Below, piece after piece: positions 1-7,026 of a stretch of 14,265 bases of DNA. The translations under genes and the position numbers were made by a program. The stretch is taken from assembly GCA_035508595.1 (NCBI GenBank), contig DATJMR010000056.1:1-14265 (forward strand), written 5' to 3'. Numbering within the stretch: position 1 is the stretch's first letter; every line of letters starts with the position of its first letter. The DNA is from Dyella_B sp035508595. Its GTDB lineage: Bacteria > Pseudomonadota > Gammaproteobacteria > Xanthomonadales > Rhodanobacteraceae. The notes beneath the pieces are model-generated. The model saw nothing but the letters and a program-made list of their open reading frames with translations, did no database searches and was not told the DNA's origin.

Positions 1-257
1 CGTGGGGCCCGGTGATGTGGGTGATGCTCGGGGAGATGTTCCCGAACCAAATTCGCGGCTCCGGCCTTGCCGTCGCGGGCGCGGCGCAGTGGACGTCGAA
101 TTTCGCCATTACCGTCACCTTCCCCATTCTTCTGGCCGGTATCGGCCTGGCGGGTGCATACGGTCTGTATGCGGCCGCGGCGGTGATATCGGTATTCTTC
201 GTGCAGCGTTACGTGCACGAAACGCGCGGTAAAGAATTGGAAGAGATGGAGGGCTAG
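1..257 (+). CDS. MFS sugar porter (sugar/H+ symporter), C-terminal fragment
   Basis: This is the last ~84 codons of a major facilitator superfamily sugar porter; the 5' part lies before the window and the first complete codon is at position 3. The visible protein starts in WGPVMWVMLGEMFP, then NQIRG. This is the PxxWxxxxEMFPxxIRG signature found in the C-terminal half of sugar porters of the XylE/GalP/glucose-facilitator type. Two hydrophobic helices follow (about FAITVTFPILLAGIGLAGAY and LYAAAAVISVFFV), then a short charged tail with HETRGKELEEM, the PETKGxxLEEM-like motif that ends these proteins. It sits in the inner membrane and would import a monosaccharide with protons. Xylose or another xylan-derived sugar is an inference from the neighbouring genes, because the substrate cannot be read from this fragment. 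It is convergent with the LacI regulator, 73 nt away, and no convincing terminator lies between them. Confidence 0.9.
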   Translation, partial: WGPVMWVMLGEMFPNQIRGSGLAVAGAAQWTSNFAITVTFPILLAGIGLAGAYGLYAAAAVISVFFVQRYVHETRGKELEEMEG

Positions 258-330
258 CTCCATGCGCCTCCACGCGCCGGACCCGCAGCGCAATCCCGCA
301 GAAAAGATCGGTTCGAAACGGGATGGCGGA

Positions 331-1410
331 TCAGATCCGCGGCTTGCTCGTAGCTGCCGTGAAAGGAGCGACCGAATCGCGCGAGATCAACTGGTGCGCG
401 ACCACGTGATCGGCCACCACCTTAGTGTTGTTGTCCTTGCGGCGGATCGCACGCAAAAGGATATCGATGGCCGAATCGGCCATCGTGGAAATCGGCTGGC
501 GAACCGTCGTCAACTCCGGCCACACGGTGGTCGCGGCCGAGGTGTCGTCGAAACCGACAATGGACAGATCGCGCGGCACATCCAGTCCGCGACGGTGCGC
601 GACGGAAATGGCGGCCGCCGCCATATCGTCGTTGCTGGCGAAAATCGCACTCGGCGGTTTGCGCAAGGTCAGCAAGTTTTCAACGACCGGCAGCGCCGAG
701 CGATAGGTGAAGTAACCCTGCTGAACCAAAGCCGGGTCGGTGGCGATGCCCATTTCCTTGAGCGCGGCCAGATATCCCTCAAAGCGCCGGGTACTGGCGG
801 TCTGGTTGGGGTGACCTTTGATAAAGCCGATACGCGTATGCCCCATTTTGACCAGGTATTCGGTGACCTCTTTGGCAGCCAGAAAGTCGTCGATGCGCAC
901 GCTGGAAATGTCGTGATTGAAGCGGCCGGAAGCAATGGCGACGACCGGAACGCCGGCCTCGACCAGTTCCTCGATAATCGCCTTGGATTCGCACAACGGG
1001 GGCGGCAGGATCACGCCGGAGACGCCGCGAGCCAGCGCGCGCGCCGCCTTTCTTTCGGCGCCAAGGTCGAGCTCGTCCCAGTCCGCGATCACCAATTGCG
1101 CCGCGGCGCGCGCCGCACCGTGCAGTGCGCCAAGCAACAGCTCTCGCAAATACGCAGCGCTGGGGTTGGTGTAAATGAGGGCAATACGCGCATCTTGTGC
1201 GGCAGCCAGCGAACTGGCAGCCAAATTGGGGATATAACCCAATTCCTGCACCGCTTGCATGACGCGCTCGCGTGTCGATTCGCGCACCTTGCTGTGACCG
1301 TTGACCACGCGCGACACCGTCATGGGCGACACTTTGGCGAGCGATGCCACCTCGTCGATGGTGACGGCCATTCCCTTGCGGCGAACCGATTTCTTACCTG
1401 TCTTCTTCAA
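331..1410 (-). CDS. LacI-family transcriptional regulator of the xylan/glucuronate cluster
   Basis: A 359-aa LacI/GalR-family regulator. Counting from a TTG start at 1410, residues 16-38 (VTIDEVASLAKVSPMTVSRVVNG) form the DNA-binding helix-turn-helix, followed by the hinge (PNLAASSL). A periplasmic-binding-protein-like sensor domain runs from about residue 74 (ARIALIYTNPS) to the end, including GHTRIGFIKG, IFASNDDMAAA and LSIVGFDDT, all typical of the family. I prefer the TTG because GAAGGGA lies 7 nt upstream. The first ATG, at 1371, has its only purine-rich stretch directly against it, and starting there would give 346 aa without the basic KKTGKKSVRRK leader. The gene is divergent from the GH67 operon, with 82 nt between, so it probably controls that operon and itself. 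As I recall, Xanthomonas has a LacI-type xylan regulator (called XylR there, unrelated to the AraC-type E. coli XylR) beside agu67A; this looks equivalent. Effector unknown. Confidence 0.93.
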   Translation of the reverse strand: MKKTGKKSVRRKGMAVTIDEVASLAKVSPMTVSRVVNGHSKVRESTRERVMQAVQELGYIPNLAASSLAAAQDARIALIYTNPSAAYLRELLLGALHGAARAAAQLVIADWDELDLGAERKAARALARGVSGVILPPPLCESKAIIEELVEAGVPVVAIASGRFNHDISSVRIDDFLAAKEVTEYLVKMGHTRIGFIKGHPNQTASTRRFEGYLAALKEMGIATDPALVQQGYFTYRSALPVVENLLTLRKPPSAIFASNDDMAAAAISVAHRRGLDVPRDLSIVGFDDTSAATTVWPELTTVRQPISTMADSAIDILLRAIRRKDNNTKVVADHVVAHQLISRDSVAPFTAATSKPRI

Positions 1411-1492
1411 TGCCGTTTCCCTTCAAGCGAGCCCGCAACCACGAAACACGGTTGCCGCGGAAATCGATATCAGTCCTGATTTCGGATCGAAT
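1411..1492. promoter_or_regulatory. Divergent control region between the LacI regulator and the aguA operon
   Basis: This 82-nt region must hold the promoters for both the regulator (leftward) and the catabolic operon (rightward), unless the promoters extend into the genes. Two inverted repeats stand out. GCAACC (1435-1440) and GGTTGC (1450-1455) are separated by 9 nt, a 21-bp span compatible with a LacI-type operator, although without the common central CG. ATCAG (1469-1473) and CTGAT (1476-1480) are separated by TC and nested within AAATC (1461-1465) and GATTT (1478-1482). A ribosome binding site for the regulator (GAAGGGA on the - strand) lies next to its TTG. I could not identify a convincing -35/-10 pair on either strand. 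Regulatory use of the repeats is inference. Confidence 0.55.
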
Positions 1493-3739
1493 ATGAGCGC
1501 ATTCTTGCATAGGTTGGCGACAGCGGAAGCATCCTTCGACAGGAATGCCCGCAGCGCCACCTCACCCATCCCCCCTTTCGTCCGTCTCTGGGCAGCGATC
1601 ATGCTGATGCTGGCGATAGCGCTATGCATAGCACCTGTGCACGCCGAAGACGGATACGAACTGTGGTTGCGTTATCACCCGCTTGCGACGGAGCAGGCAA
1701 ACATCTATCGAAGCCACGCCTCGCAATTGGTTGCAGCGTCCGGCACGCCCACTCAGACAGTTACCCGCAAGGAACTGCTTCGCGGTCTCGATGGGCTGCT
1801 CGGTCGCGCACCCGCGCTATCGGACACCGTGACCCGCGACGGCGCGATCCTGGTGGGCACGCCAAGCAACTCGTCGCTGATCGCGAACCTGCACTTGGAC
1901 ACCAAAAACCTCGGCAAGGAGGGTTATCTCATTCGCACGGTCAACGTGGATGGTCACACCGCCACGGCCATCGTAGGCAACGAGGATATTGGCGCGCTCT
2001 ACGGTGCCTTCCATTTTCTGCGCTTGCTGCAAACCGATCAGTCGATCGACCGCCTCGATCTGCATGAGTCTCCCCACATCAAACTGCGCGTACTCAATCA
2101 TTGGGACAATCTCAACGGCGAAGTCGAGCGCGGTTATGCGGGCGCGTCGATCTGGGATTGGTGGAAGCTGCCCGATTGGCGCGATCCGCGTTACACCGAC
2201 TACGCACGCGCCAATGCATCGATCGGCATCAACGGCACGGTGCTCAACAATGTGAATGCGGGCGCGGAGATTCTCACGCCCAGGTATTTGGAGAAGGTCA
2301 AGGCCTTGGCGGATGTGTTCCGCCCCTACGGCATTCGTGTCTATATCAGCGTCCGCTTCAGCGCACCGATGGAGATCGGGGGGCTGAAGACCGCCGATCC
2401 GCTCGACCCGCACGTGCAGCAATGGTGGCGTGCGAAAGTCGACGACATCTACAAGATCATCCCGGATTTCGGCGGTTTCCTCGTCAAGGCCAATTCAGAA
2501 GGGCAACCCGGTCCGCAAGACTACGAGCGCACGCACGCCGACGGCGCGAACATGCTCGCCGACGCACTCGCGCCGCACGGCGGTGTCGTGATGTGGCGAA
2601 CGTTTGTGTATTCGCAAACGAACACAGACGATCGCGCCAAGCAGGCGTATACCGAATTCAAACCACTCGACGGTCATTTCCGCGACAACGTGCTGCTGCA
2701 AGTAAAGAACGGACCGGTCGACTTTCAACCGCGCGAACCTTTCAGCCCGCTCTTTGGCGCCATGCCGAAAACACCCTTGATGATTGAGTTGCAGATCACC
2801 AAGGAATACCTCGGCTTCGCGACGCATCTGGTCTATCTGGGACCGCTCTACCAAGAAGTGCTGTCCTCCGACACCATGGCACACGGAAAAGGCTCCACCG
2901 TCGCAAAGGTGATCGACGGCTCGCTGGGGCATCACACTATTTCCGGCATCGCCGGTGTCGCGAACATCGGCACCGATCGCAATTGGAGCGGATCGGATTT
3001 CAACCAGGCCAATTGGTATGTCTTCGGTCGCCTGGCCTGGAATCCCACGCTTTCCTCGCGCGCCATCGCCGAAGAATGGGTGCGGATGACCTTCACCAAT
3101 AACGAAGCCTTCGTCAAACCCGTGGTCGACATGATGATAGGGTCGCGCGAAGCCGCCGTCGACTACATGACACCGCTCGGCCTGCATCACCTCATGGGGC
3201 CTGGCCATCACTACGGACCGGCACCGTGGGATGCCAGCGAAGCACGCGCGGACTGGCGGCCTGTTTACTACCATCGCGCAGATCACAACGGCATCGGCTT
3301 CGATCGCACCCGCACCGGCAGCGACGCCGTCGATCAATACGCTCCGTCCATCGCCGCGAAATTCAACGATGTAAGGCAAACACCCGAACAGCTTCTGCTG
3401 TGGTTCCACCATGTTCCCTGGGACTACCGCATGCGCTCCGGCCAAACGCTATGGTATGAGCTGGTGGCGCATTACACGCGGGGCGTCGACGACGTCAAAC
3501 AGATGCGCGAAACCTGGCGTCATATGGATGGCTATATCGATGCCGAGCGCTATCAACAGGTAGCGGCCTTTCTGGCGATTCAAGAGAAGGAAGCACAGTG
3601 GTGGCGAGATGCCTGCATCGCTTACTTCCAGAGCGTATCGGGCTTGCCGTTGCCGCCCGGCTTTGCGCCGCCTCAGCACGATCTGAAGTACTACGAATCG
3701 CTTACCTTCAAAAACGTGCCCGGCTATTCGTCATGGTGA
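1493..3739 (+). CDS. aguA: Exported GH67 alpha-glucuronidase (xylan alpha-1,2-glucuronidase)
   Basis: A 748-aa glycoside hydrolase family 67 enzyme. GH67 enzymes remove (4-O-methyl)glucuronic acid from the non-reducing-end xylose of glucuronoxylo-oligosaccharides. Family hallmarks are all present: WDNLNGEVERGYAGASIW (from residue 204), FLVKANSEGQPGP with the expected general acid Glu336, KNGPVDFQPREP with Asp410, and ITKEYLG with Glu438. The last two are 28 residues apart, as in the known GH67 base pair. A short N-terminal domain precedes the barrel and a long C-terminal domain follows. The open frame extends upstream to 1301 but then overlaps the divergent regulator, so the ATG at 1493 is preferred; it has only a weak ribosome binding site (GGA). 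This gives a long n-region before the hydrophobic stretch LWAAIMLMLAIALCIAPVHA, with likely cleavage after residue 51. ATG 1601 is an alternative (712 aa). Probably periplasmic; it is the first operon gene and overlaps the esterase start. Confidence 0.95.
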   Translation: MSAFLHRLATAEASFDRNARSATSPIPPFVRLWAAIMLMLAIALCIAPVHAEDGYELWLRYHPLATEQANIYRSHASQLVAASGTPTQTVTRKELLRGLDGLLGRAPALSDTVTRDGAILVGTPSNSSLIANLHLDTKNLGKEGYLIRTVNVDGHTATAIVGNEDIGALYGAFHFLRLLQTDQSIDRLDLHESPHIKLRVLNHWDNLNGEVERGYAGASIWDWWKLPDWRDPRYTDYARANASIGINGTVLNNVNAGAEILTPRYLEKVKALADVFRPYGIRVYISVRFSAPMEIGGLKTADPLDPHVQQWWRAKVDDIYKIIPDFGGFLVKANSEGQPGPQDYERTHADGANMLADALAPHGGVVMWRTFVYSQTNTDDRAKQAYTEFKPLDGHFRDNVLLQVKNGPVDFQPREPFSPLFGAMPKTPLMIELQITKEYLGFATHLVYLGPLYQEVLSSDTMAHGKGSTVAKVIDGSLGHHTISGIAGVANIGTDRNWSGSDFNQANWYVFGRLAWNPTLSSRAIAEEWVRMTFTNNEAFVKPVVDMMIGSREAAVDYMTPLGLHHLMGPGHHYGPAPWDASEARADWRPVYYHRADHNGIGFDRTRTGSDAVDQYAPSIAAKFNDVRQTPEQLLLWFHHVPWDYRMRSGQTLWYELVAHYTRGVDDVKQMRETWRHMDGYIDAERYQQVAAFLAIQEKEAQWWRDACIAYFQSVSGLPLPPGFAPPQHDLKYYESLTFKNVPGYSSW

Positions 3740-5754
3740 TTCGCGCCATGCAAAGGGAGTTCACGCATCGCCGTATCAGGGCTGTGCTGACGGCCATCCT
3801 GTGCTTGAGCTCGTTTGCGGCGCGGGCCGACGGCGAGGCCATGCTGTTGAACCCGCTCTTCCAGGATCACGCCGTTCTGCAACGCGATCACGCCGATCCG
3901 ATCTGGGGACATGCCAAACCCGGCGAGACGGTTAAAATTGCCTTTGCCGGACATGCCATCACCAGCCACGCCGACGCAAAAGGCCAGTGGAATGTCTCGT
4001 TGCCGGCGCTTGCGGCCGGCGGCCCTTACACACTCACCGTGACCACCGGCGACGGCGCGGCGCAAACGATCCGAGATATCTTGGTCGGCGATGTTTTTCT
4101 GTGCTCCGGTCAATCCAACATGGTGCTGCCGGTCAAGTACACCTTGGATGAGTACTCCGAGACGCATAACGCACCGAACGACCGCATTCGCATGTTGACG
4201 GTCGATAACGTCGCCAGTTCCACGCCACTGCAAAGCATTCCCACATCGGACCATTGGTTGGCGGCAACGCCTGCCAACCTGCCCGACTTCTCCGCCACCT
4301 GTTACTACTTCGCGCGCGAACTGCAGAAAACGATACCGGTTCCTTTGGGCTTGATCGTTTCGGCGTGGAACGGTTCGCGCATCGAACCGTGGATGAGCGC
4401 CGCCGCGCTGCGCAAGGCTGGCGGCTACGATGCTTCGCTGGACCTGCTCGATCTCTACAACACCCATCGCCCGCTGGCGAACGAACACTGGGATCGCCAA
4501 TGGAAAGCATGGTGGTCGTCGCGCTCCGGGGTTGCGAAGAACGACGCACCTTGGGACCCCTCTCACCTCAACGGGAAAGGTTGGCTACCTGCTCCGATCG
4601 ACCGAGGGCCATGGCAGCATTGGGGTTTGCCGCAGCTCGCCGACTTCACCGGCATGTTGTGGTATCGCACCACGTTGAAATTGACCAAGCAGCAGGCAGA
4701 ACATGCCACCATGCTCTCCCTTGGCGTGGCCAACGAAATCGACCAGACCTGGATCAACGGGCATTGGATCGGAACCGCTTACGGCGGTGTACCACGCAGC
4801 TATGCCGTACCGCCTGGCGCATTGCACGAAGGCGATAACCTGATCACCGTCAATGTGCTCAATACCTATCGCGATGGCGGCATCTATGGCCCTGCCGATC
4901 AACGCGCGCTGCGTTTGGCAGACGGCTCAAGCGTGCCGCTCGGTCCATGGCAGTATCAGGTTGTGCCGTCGTCTTATGGATCGCCACCACGCGTGCCGTG
5001 GCAATCGACCTCGGGGATGACCACGCTGTACAACGGCATGATCGCGCCGCTCGGGCACTACGGCATGCGCGGTGCGCTGTGGTATCAAGGCGAATCCAAC
5101 ACGGGCGATCCCGGCAATTACCGCACGTTGCTGGAGGCGTTGCGCGATGAATTCCGTGCACGCTTCGGCACGAATTTGCCGATGCTTATCGTGCAGTTGT
5201 CCAGCTATGGTCCATCTCCCACGCATCCTGGAGAAAGCGGCTGGGCGGACGTACGCGAAGCGCAGCGTCTTGTTGCCTCCGAAGATCCGCACTCGGGCCT
5301 CGCCGTCGCTGTCGATATCGGCGAACGCTACGACATTCATCCCGCCAACAAACAAGAAGTGGGGCGTCGCCTCGCGCGCGCCGCACGTCGCGTCGTTTAT
5401 GGCGAAGCACTGCATCCATCAGGACCGATACCGACGTCGGCACAGCGTAACGACAATGTCGTCACACTTGCTTTCGGCGATGTGACCGGCCACCTTGTCG
5501 CCTACAGCGCCAACCAGCCGATCGGCTTCGAGCTGTGCGGTGCACAGCCCGGCTCCTGCCACTATGTCCAAGCCGACATTCAGGACAACAACATCGTGTT
5601 GCATATCCCAACATCGGACAGCGACATCGCACGCGTTCGTTACTGCTGGGCCGACAGCCCGATCTGCACACTCTATGACGGTTCGGGCCTGCCCGCCGGC
5701 CCCTTCGAACTTCCGCTTACACCCGCACACTCCAACTTACGAGTTTCCCCATGA
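3733..5754 (+). CDS. Exported SGNH-type acetylesterase (sialate O-acetylesterase/acetylxylan esterase-like)
   Basis: A 673-aa secreted carbohydrate esterase of the sialate-O-acetylesterase (SASA) type. The catalytic frame is visible: CSGQSNM with nucleophile Ser128, LWYQGESN (Glu454), and YDIHP with Asp534 and His536, giving a Ser-His-Asp triad. Between the first and second blocks (roughly residues 290-400) lies an inserted beta-rich segment (MLWYRTTLKL...TWINGHWIGTAYGG) resembling a galactose-binding jelly roll, as is usual in this family. Residues 1-32 look like a signal peptide (basic HRRIR, hydrophobic core, ARA before Asp33). The start ATG at 3733 overlaps the aguA stop by 7 nt; ATG 3748 is an alternative. 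Neither has a good upstream ribosome binding site, so translation is probably coupled to aguA. In this operon the natural reading is removal of O-acetyl groups from xylose or from acetylated glucuronoxylan oligomers. The family assignment is solid; the exact substrate is inferred. Confidence 0.88.
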   Translation: MVIRAMQREFTHRRIRAVLTAILCLSSFAARADGEAMLLNPLFQDHAVLQRDHADPIWGHAKPGETVKIAFAGHAITSHADAKGQWNVSLPALAAGGPYTLTVTTGDGAAQTIRDILVGDVFLCSGQSNMVLPVKYTLDEYSETHNAPNDRIRMLTVDNVASSTPLQSIPTSDHWLAATPANLPDFSATCYYFARELQKTIPVPLGLIVSAWNGSRIEPWMSAAALRKAGGYDASLDLLDLYNTHRPLANEHWDRQWKAWWSSRSGVAKNDAPWDPSHLNGKGWLPAPIDRGPWQHWGLPQLADFTGMLWYRTTLKLTKQQAEHATMLSLGVANEIDQTWINGHWIGTAYGGVPRSYAVPPGALHEGDNLITVNVLNTYRDGGIYGPADQRALRLADGSSVPLGPWQYQVVPSSYGSPPRVPWQSTSGMTTLYNGMIAPLGHYGMRGALWYQGESNTGDPGNYRTLLEALRDEFRARFGTNLPMLIVQLSSYGPSPTHPGESGWADVREAQRLVASEDPHSGLAVAVDIGERYDIHPANKQEVGRRLARAARRVVYGEALHPSGPIPTSAQRNDNVVTLAFGDVTGHLVAYSANQPIGFELCGAQPGSCHYVQADIQDNNIVLHIPTSDSDIARVRYCWADSPICTLYDGSGLPAGPFELPLTPAHSNLRVSP

Positions 5755-7010
5755 GCACTTCCAGCGCTTCTGAAAACACATCGCTCGGTTCGGCGCGCGA
5801 TCGCGAGATCGTCGATGCCCGTGTCATCGTCACCTGTCCGGGGCGGAACTTCGTCACGCTCAAAATCGAAACACGCTCGGGCATTACCGGCTTGGGCGAT
5901 GCGACGCTCAATGGGCGCGAACTTGCGGTGGCGTCGTATCTGAAAGATCACGTGGCACCCAACTTGATCGGCCGCGATGCAGGCCGCATCGAAGATATTT
6001 GGCAGTTCCTGTATCGCGGCGCCTATTGGCGCCGCGGCCCGGTCACCATGACGGCCATCGCAGCGGTCGACGTGGTGTTGTGGGATATCCTCGGCAAGTT
6101 CGCCAACATGCCGATCTATCAATTGCTGGGCGGACGCTCGCGCGAAGGCGCATTGGTCTACGGTCACGCCAACGGTCGCGATATGGCCGAAACCAGCGAC
6201 GAAGTCGGGCGCTACATCGAAAAAGGCTTTCTTGCCGTGCGCGCGCAATGCGCCGTGCCGGGCGTCAAAAAAACCTACGGCATTTCGGTCGGCGGCAAGC
6301 CCTACGAACCTGCGGAAAGCGAACTCCCCGCCGAAACCGTGTGGTCCACGCCGAAATACCTGGAAGTCGTGCCGAAACTGTTCGAGCGTTTGCGTGCCGA
6401 CCATGGCACGGATGTTCACCTTTTGCACGACGCGCATCATCGCCTTTCGCCGATCGAAGCGGCGCAGCTGGCGCGCAGCCTTGAGCCGTATCGCCTGTTC
6501 TGGCTGGAAGACTCCACGCCGGCGGAAAATCAGAAATCCTTCGAGATCATTCGCCAGCATTCGACCACGCCGCTGGCCGTCGGCGAAGTGTTCAATTCGA
6601 TCTGGGATTGCAAACACCTGATCGAGAATCAGCTGATCGACTATATCCGCACTACCATCGTGCACGGTGGCGGTATTACCCATCTGCGTCGTCTGGCCGA
6701 TTTCGCTGCACTCCACCAGGTGCGAACCGGCTTCCACGGCGCGACGGATCTTTCGCCGGTATGCATGGGTGCCGCGCTCCATTTCGACACCTGGGTACCG
6801 AATTTCGGCATCCAGGAATACATGTTCCATTCCGACGAAACCAACGAAGTGTTCCCGCACGACTATGTGTTCCGCAACGGTCGCCTGCATTGCGGCGAAT
6901 CGGCGGGCCACGGCGTCAGCATCGACGAGAAACTTGCCGCACGTTTCCCCTATTCCCCCAAGCAGCTTCCTATCGCGCGACTGGAAGACGGTTCGATGTG
7001 GGACTGGTAA
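5751..7010 (+). CDS. manD: D-mannonate dehydratase, enolase superfamily (ManD type)
   Basis: A 419-aa enolase-superfamily enzyme of the ManD/RspA subgroup. It dehydrates D-mannonate to 2-keto-3-deoxy-D-gluconate in the cytoplasm. Mg2+ ligands are Asp227 (LHDAHHR), Glu253 (WLEDSTP) and Glu279 (AVGEVFN), each 26 residues apart. Arg164 and Tyr176 (KKTYG) match the catalytic Arg147/Tyr159 pair of Novosphingobium ManD, and His229 matches its His212, all with a constant offset of 17. Ala331 in HGATDLSP falls on the position where, as I recall, efficient mannonate dehydratases carry Ala and poorly active paralogues carry Pro, so true mannonate dehydratase activity is expected. This type replaces the unrelated UxuA in the pathway and is sometimes annotated as uxuA or as a starvation-sensing protein RspA. 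The start ATG overlaps the esterase stop as ATGA, so translation is probably coupled. The N-terminal ~17 residues are longer than in the reference protein. Confidence 0.95.
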   Translation: MSTSSASENTSLGSARDREIVDARVIVTCPGRNFVTLKIETRSGITGLGDATLNGRELAVASYLKDHVAPNLIGRDAGRIEDIWQFLYRGAYWRRGPVTMTAIAAVDVVLWDILGKFANMPIYQLLGGRSREGALVYGHANGRDMAETSDEVGRYIEKGFLAVRAQCAVPGVKKTYGISVGGKPYEPAESELPAETVWSTPKYLEVVPKLFERLRADHGTDVHLLHDAHHRLSPIEAAQLARSLEPYRLFWLEDSTPAENQKSFEIIRQHSTTPLAVGEVFNSIWDCKHLIENQLIDYIRTTIVHGGGITHLRRLADFAALHQVRTGFHGATDLSPVCMGAALHFDTWVPNFGIQEYMFHSDETNEVFPHDYVFRNGRLHCGESAGHGVSIDEKLAARFPYSPKQLPIARLEDGSMWDW

Positions 7011-7026
7011 GAAAATGGAATTTCGC

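Noticed and set aside
326..340. GCGGATC-A-GATCCGC inverted repeat as a terminator between the porter and the regulator
   Set aside because: The realistic stem is only 5 bp with a 5-nt loop, there is no T-tract, and it overlaps the regulator's last codons.
262..1479. 405-aa open frame on the + strand opposite the LacI regulator
   Set aside because: It has no recognisable domain, is rich in Arg/Gly/His, and lies antisense to a clear LacI gene; it is a high-GC shadow frame.
1301..1492. N-terminal extension of the GH67 frame up to 1301
   Set aside because: It overlaps the divergent regulator gene and the shared control region, and the extra residues do not resemble any GH67 N-terminus.
1601..1645. 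Possible lipoprotein signal at Cys46 of the GH67 enzyme
   Set aside because: The residue before the Cys is Leu, not Gly/Ala/Ser, so there is no lipobox; the VHA-ED boundary fits ordinary signal peptidase cleavage.
3766..3790. Twin-arginine (Tat) signal in the esterase leader (HRRIRAVL)
   Set aside because: Only the two arginines fit; the rest of the Tat consensus is missing, so Sec export is more likely.
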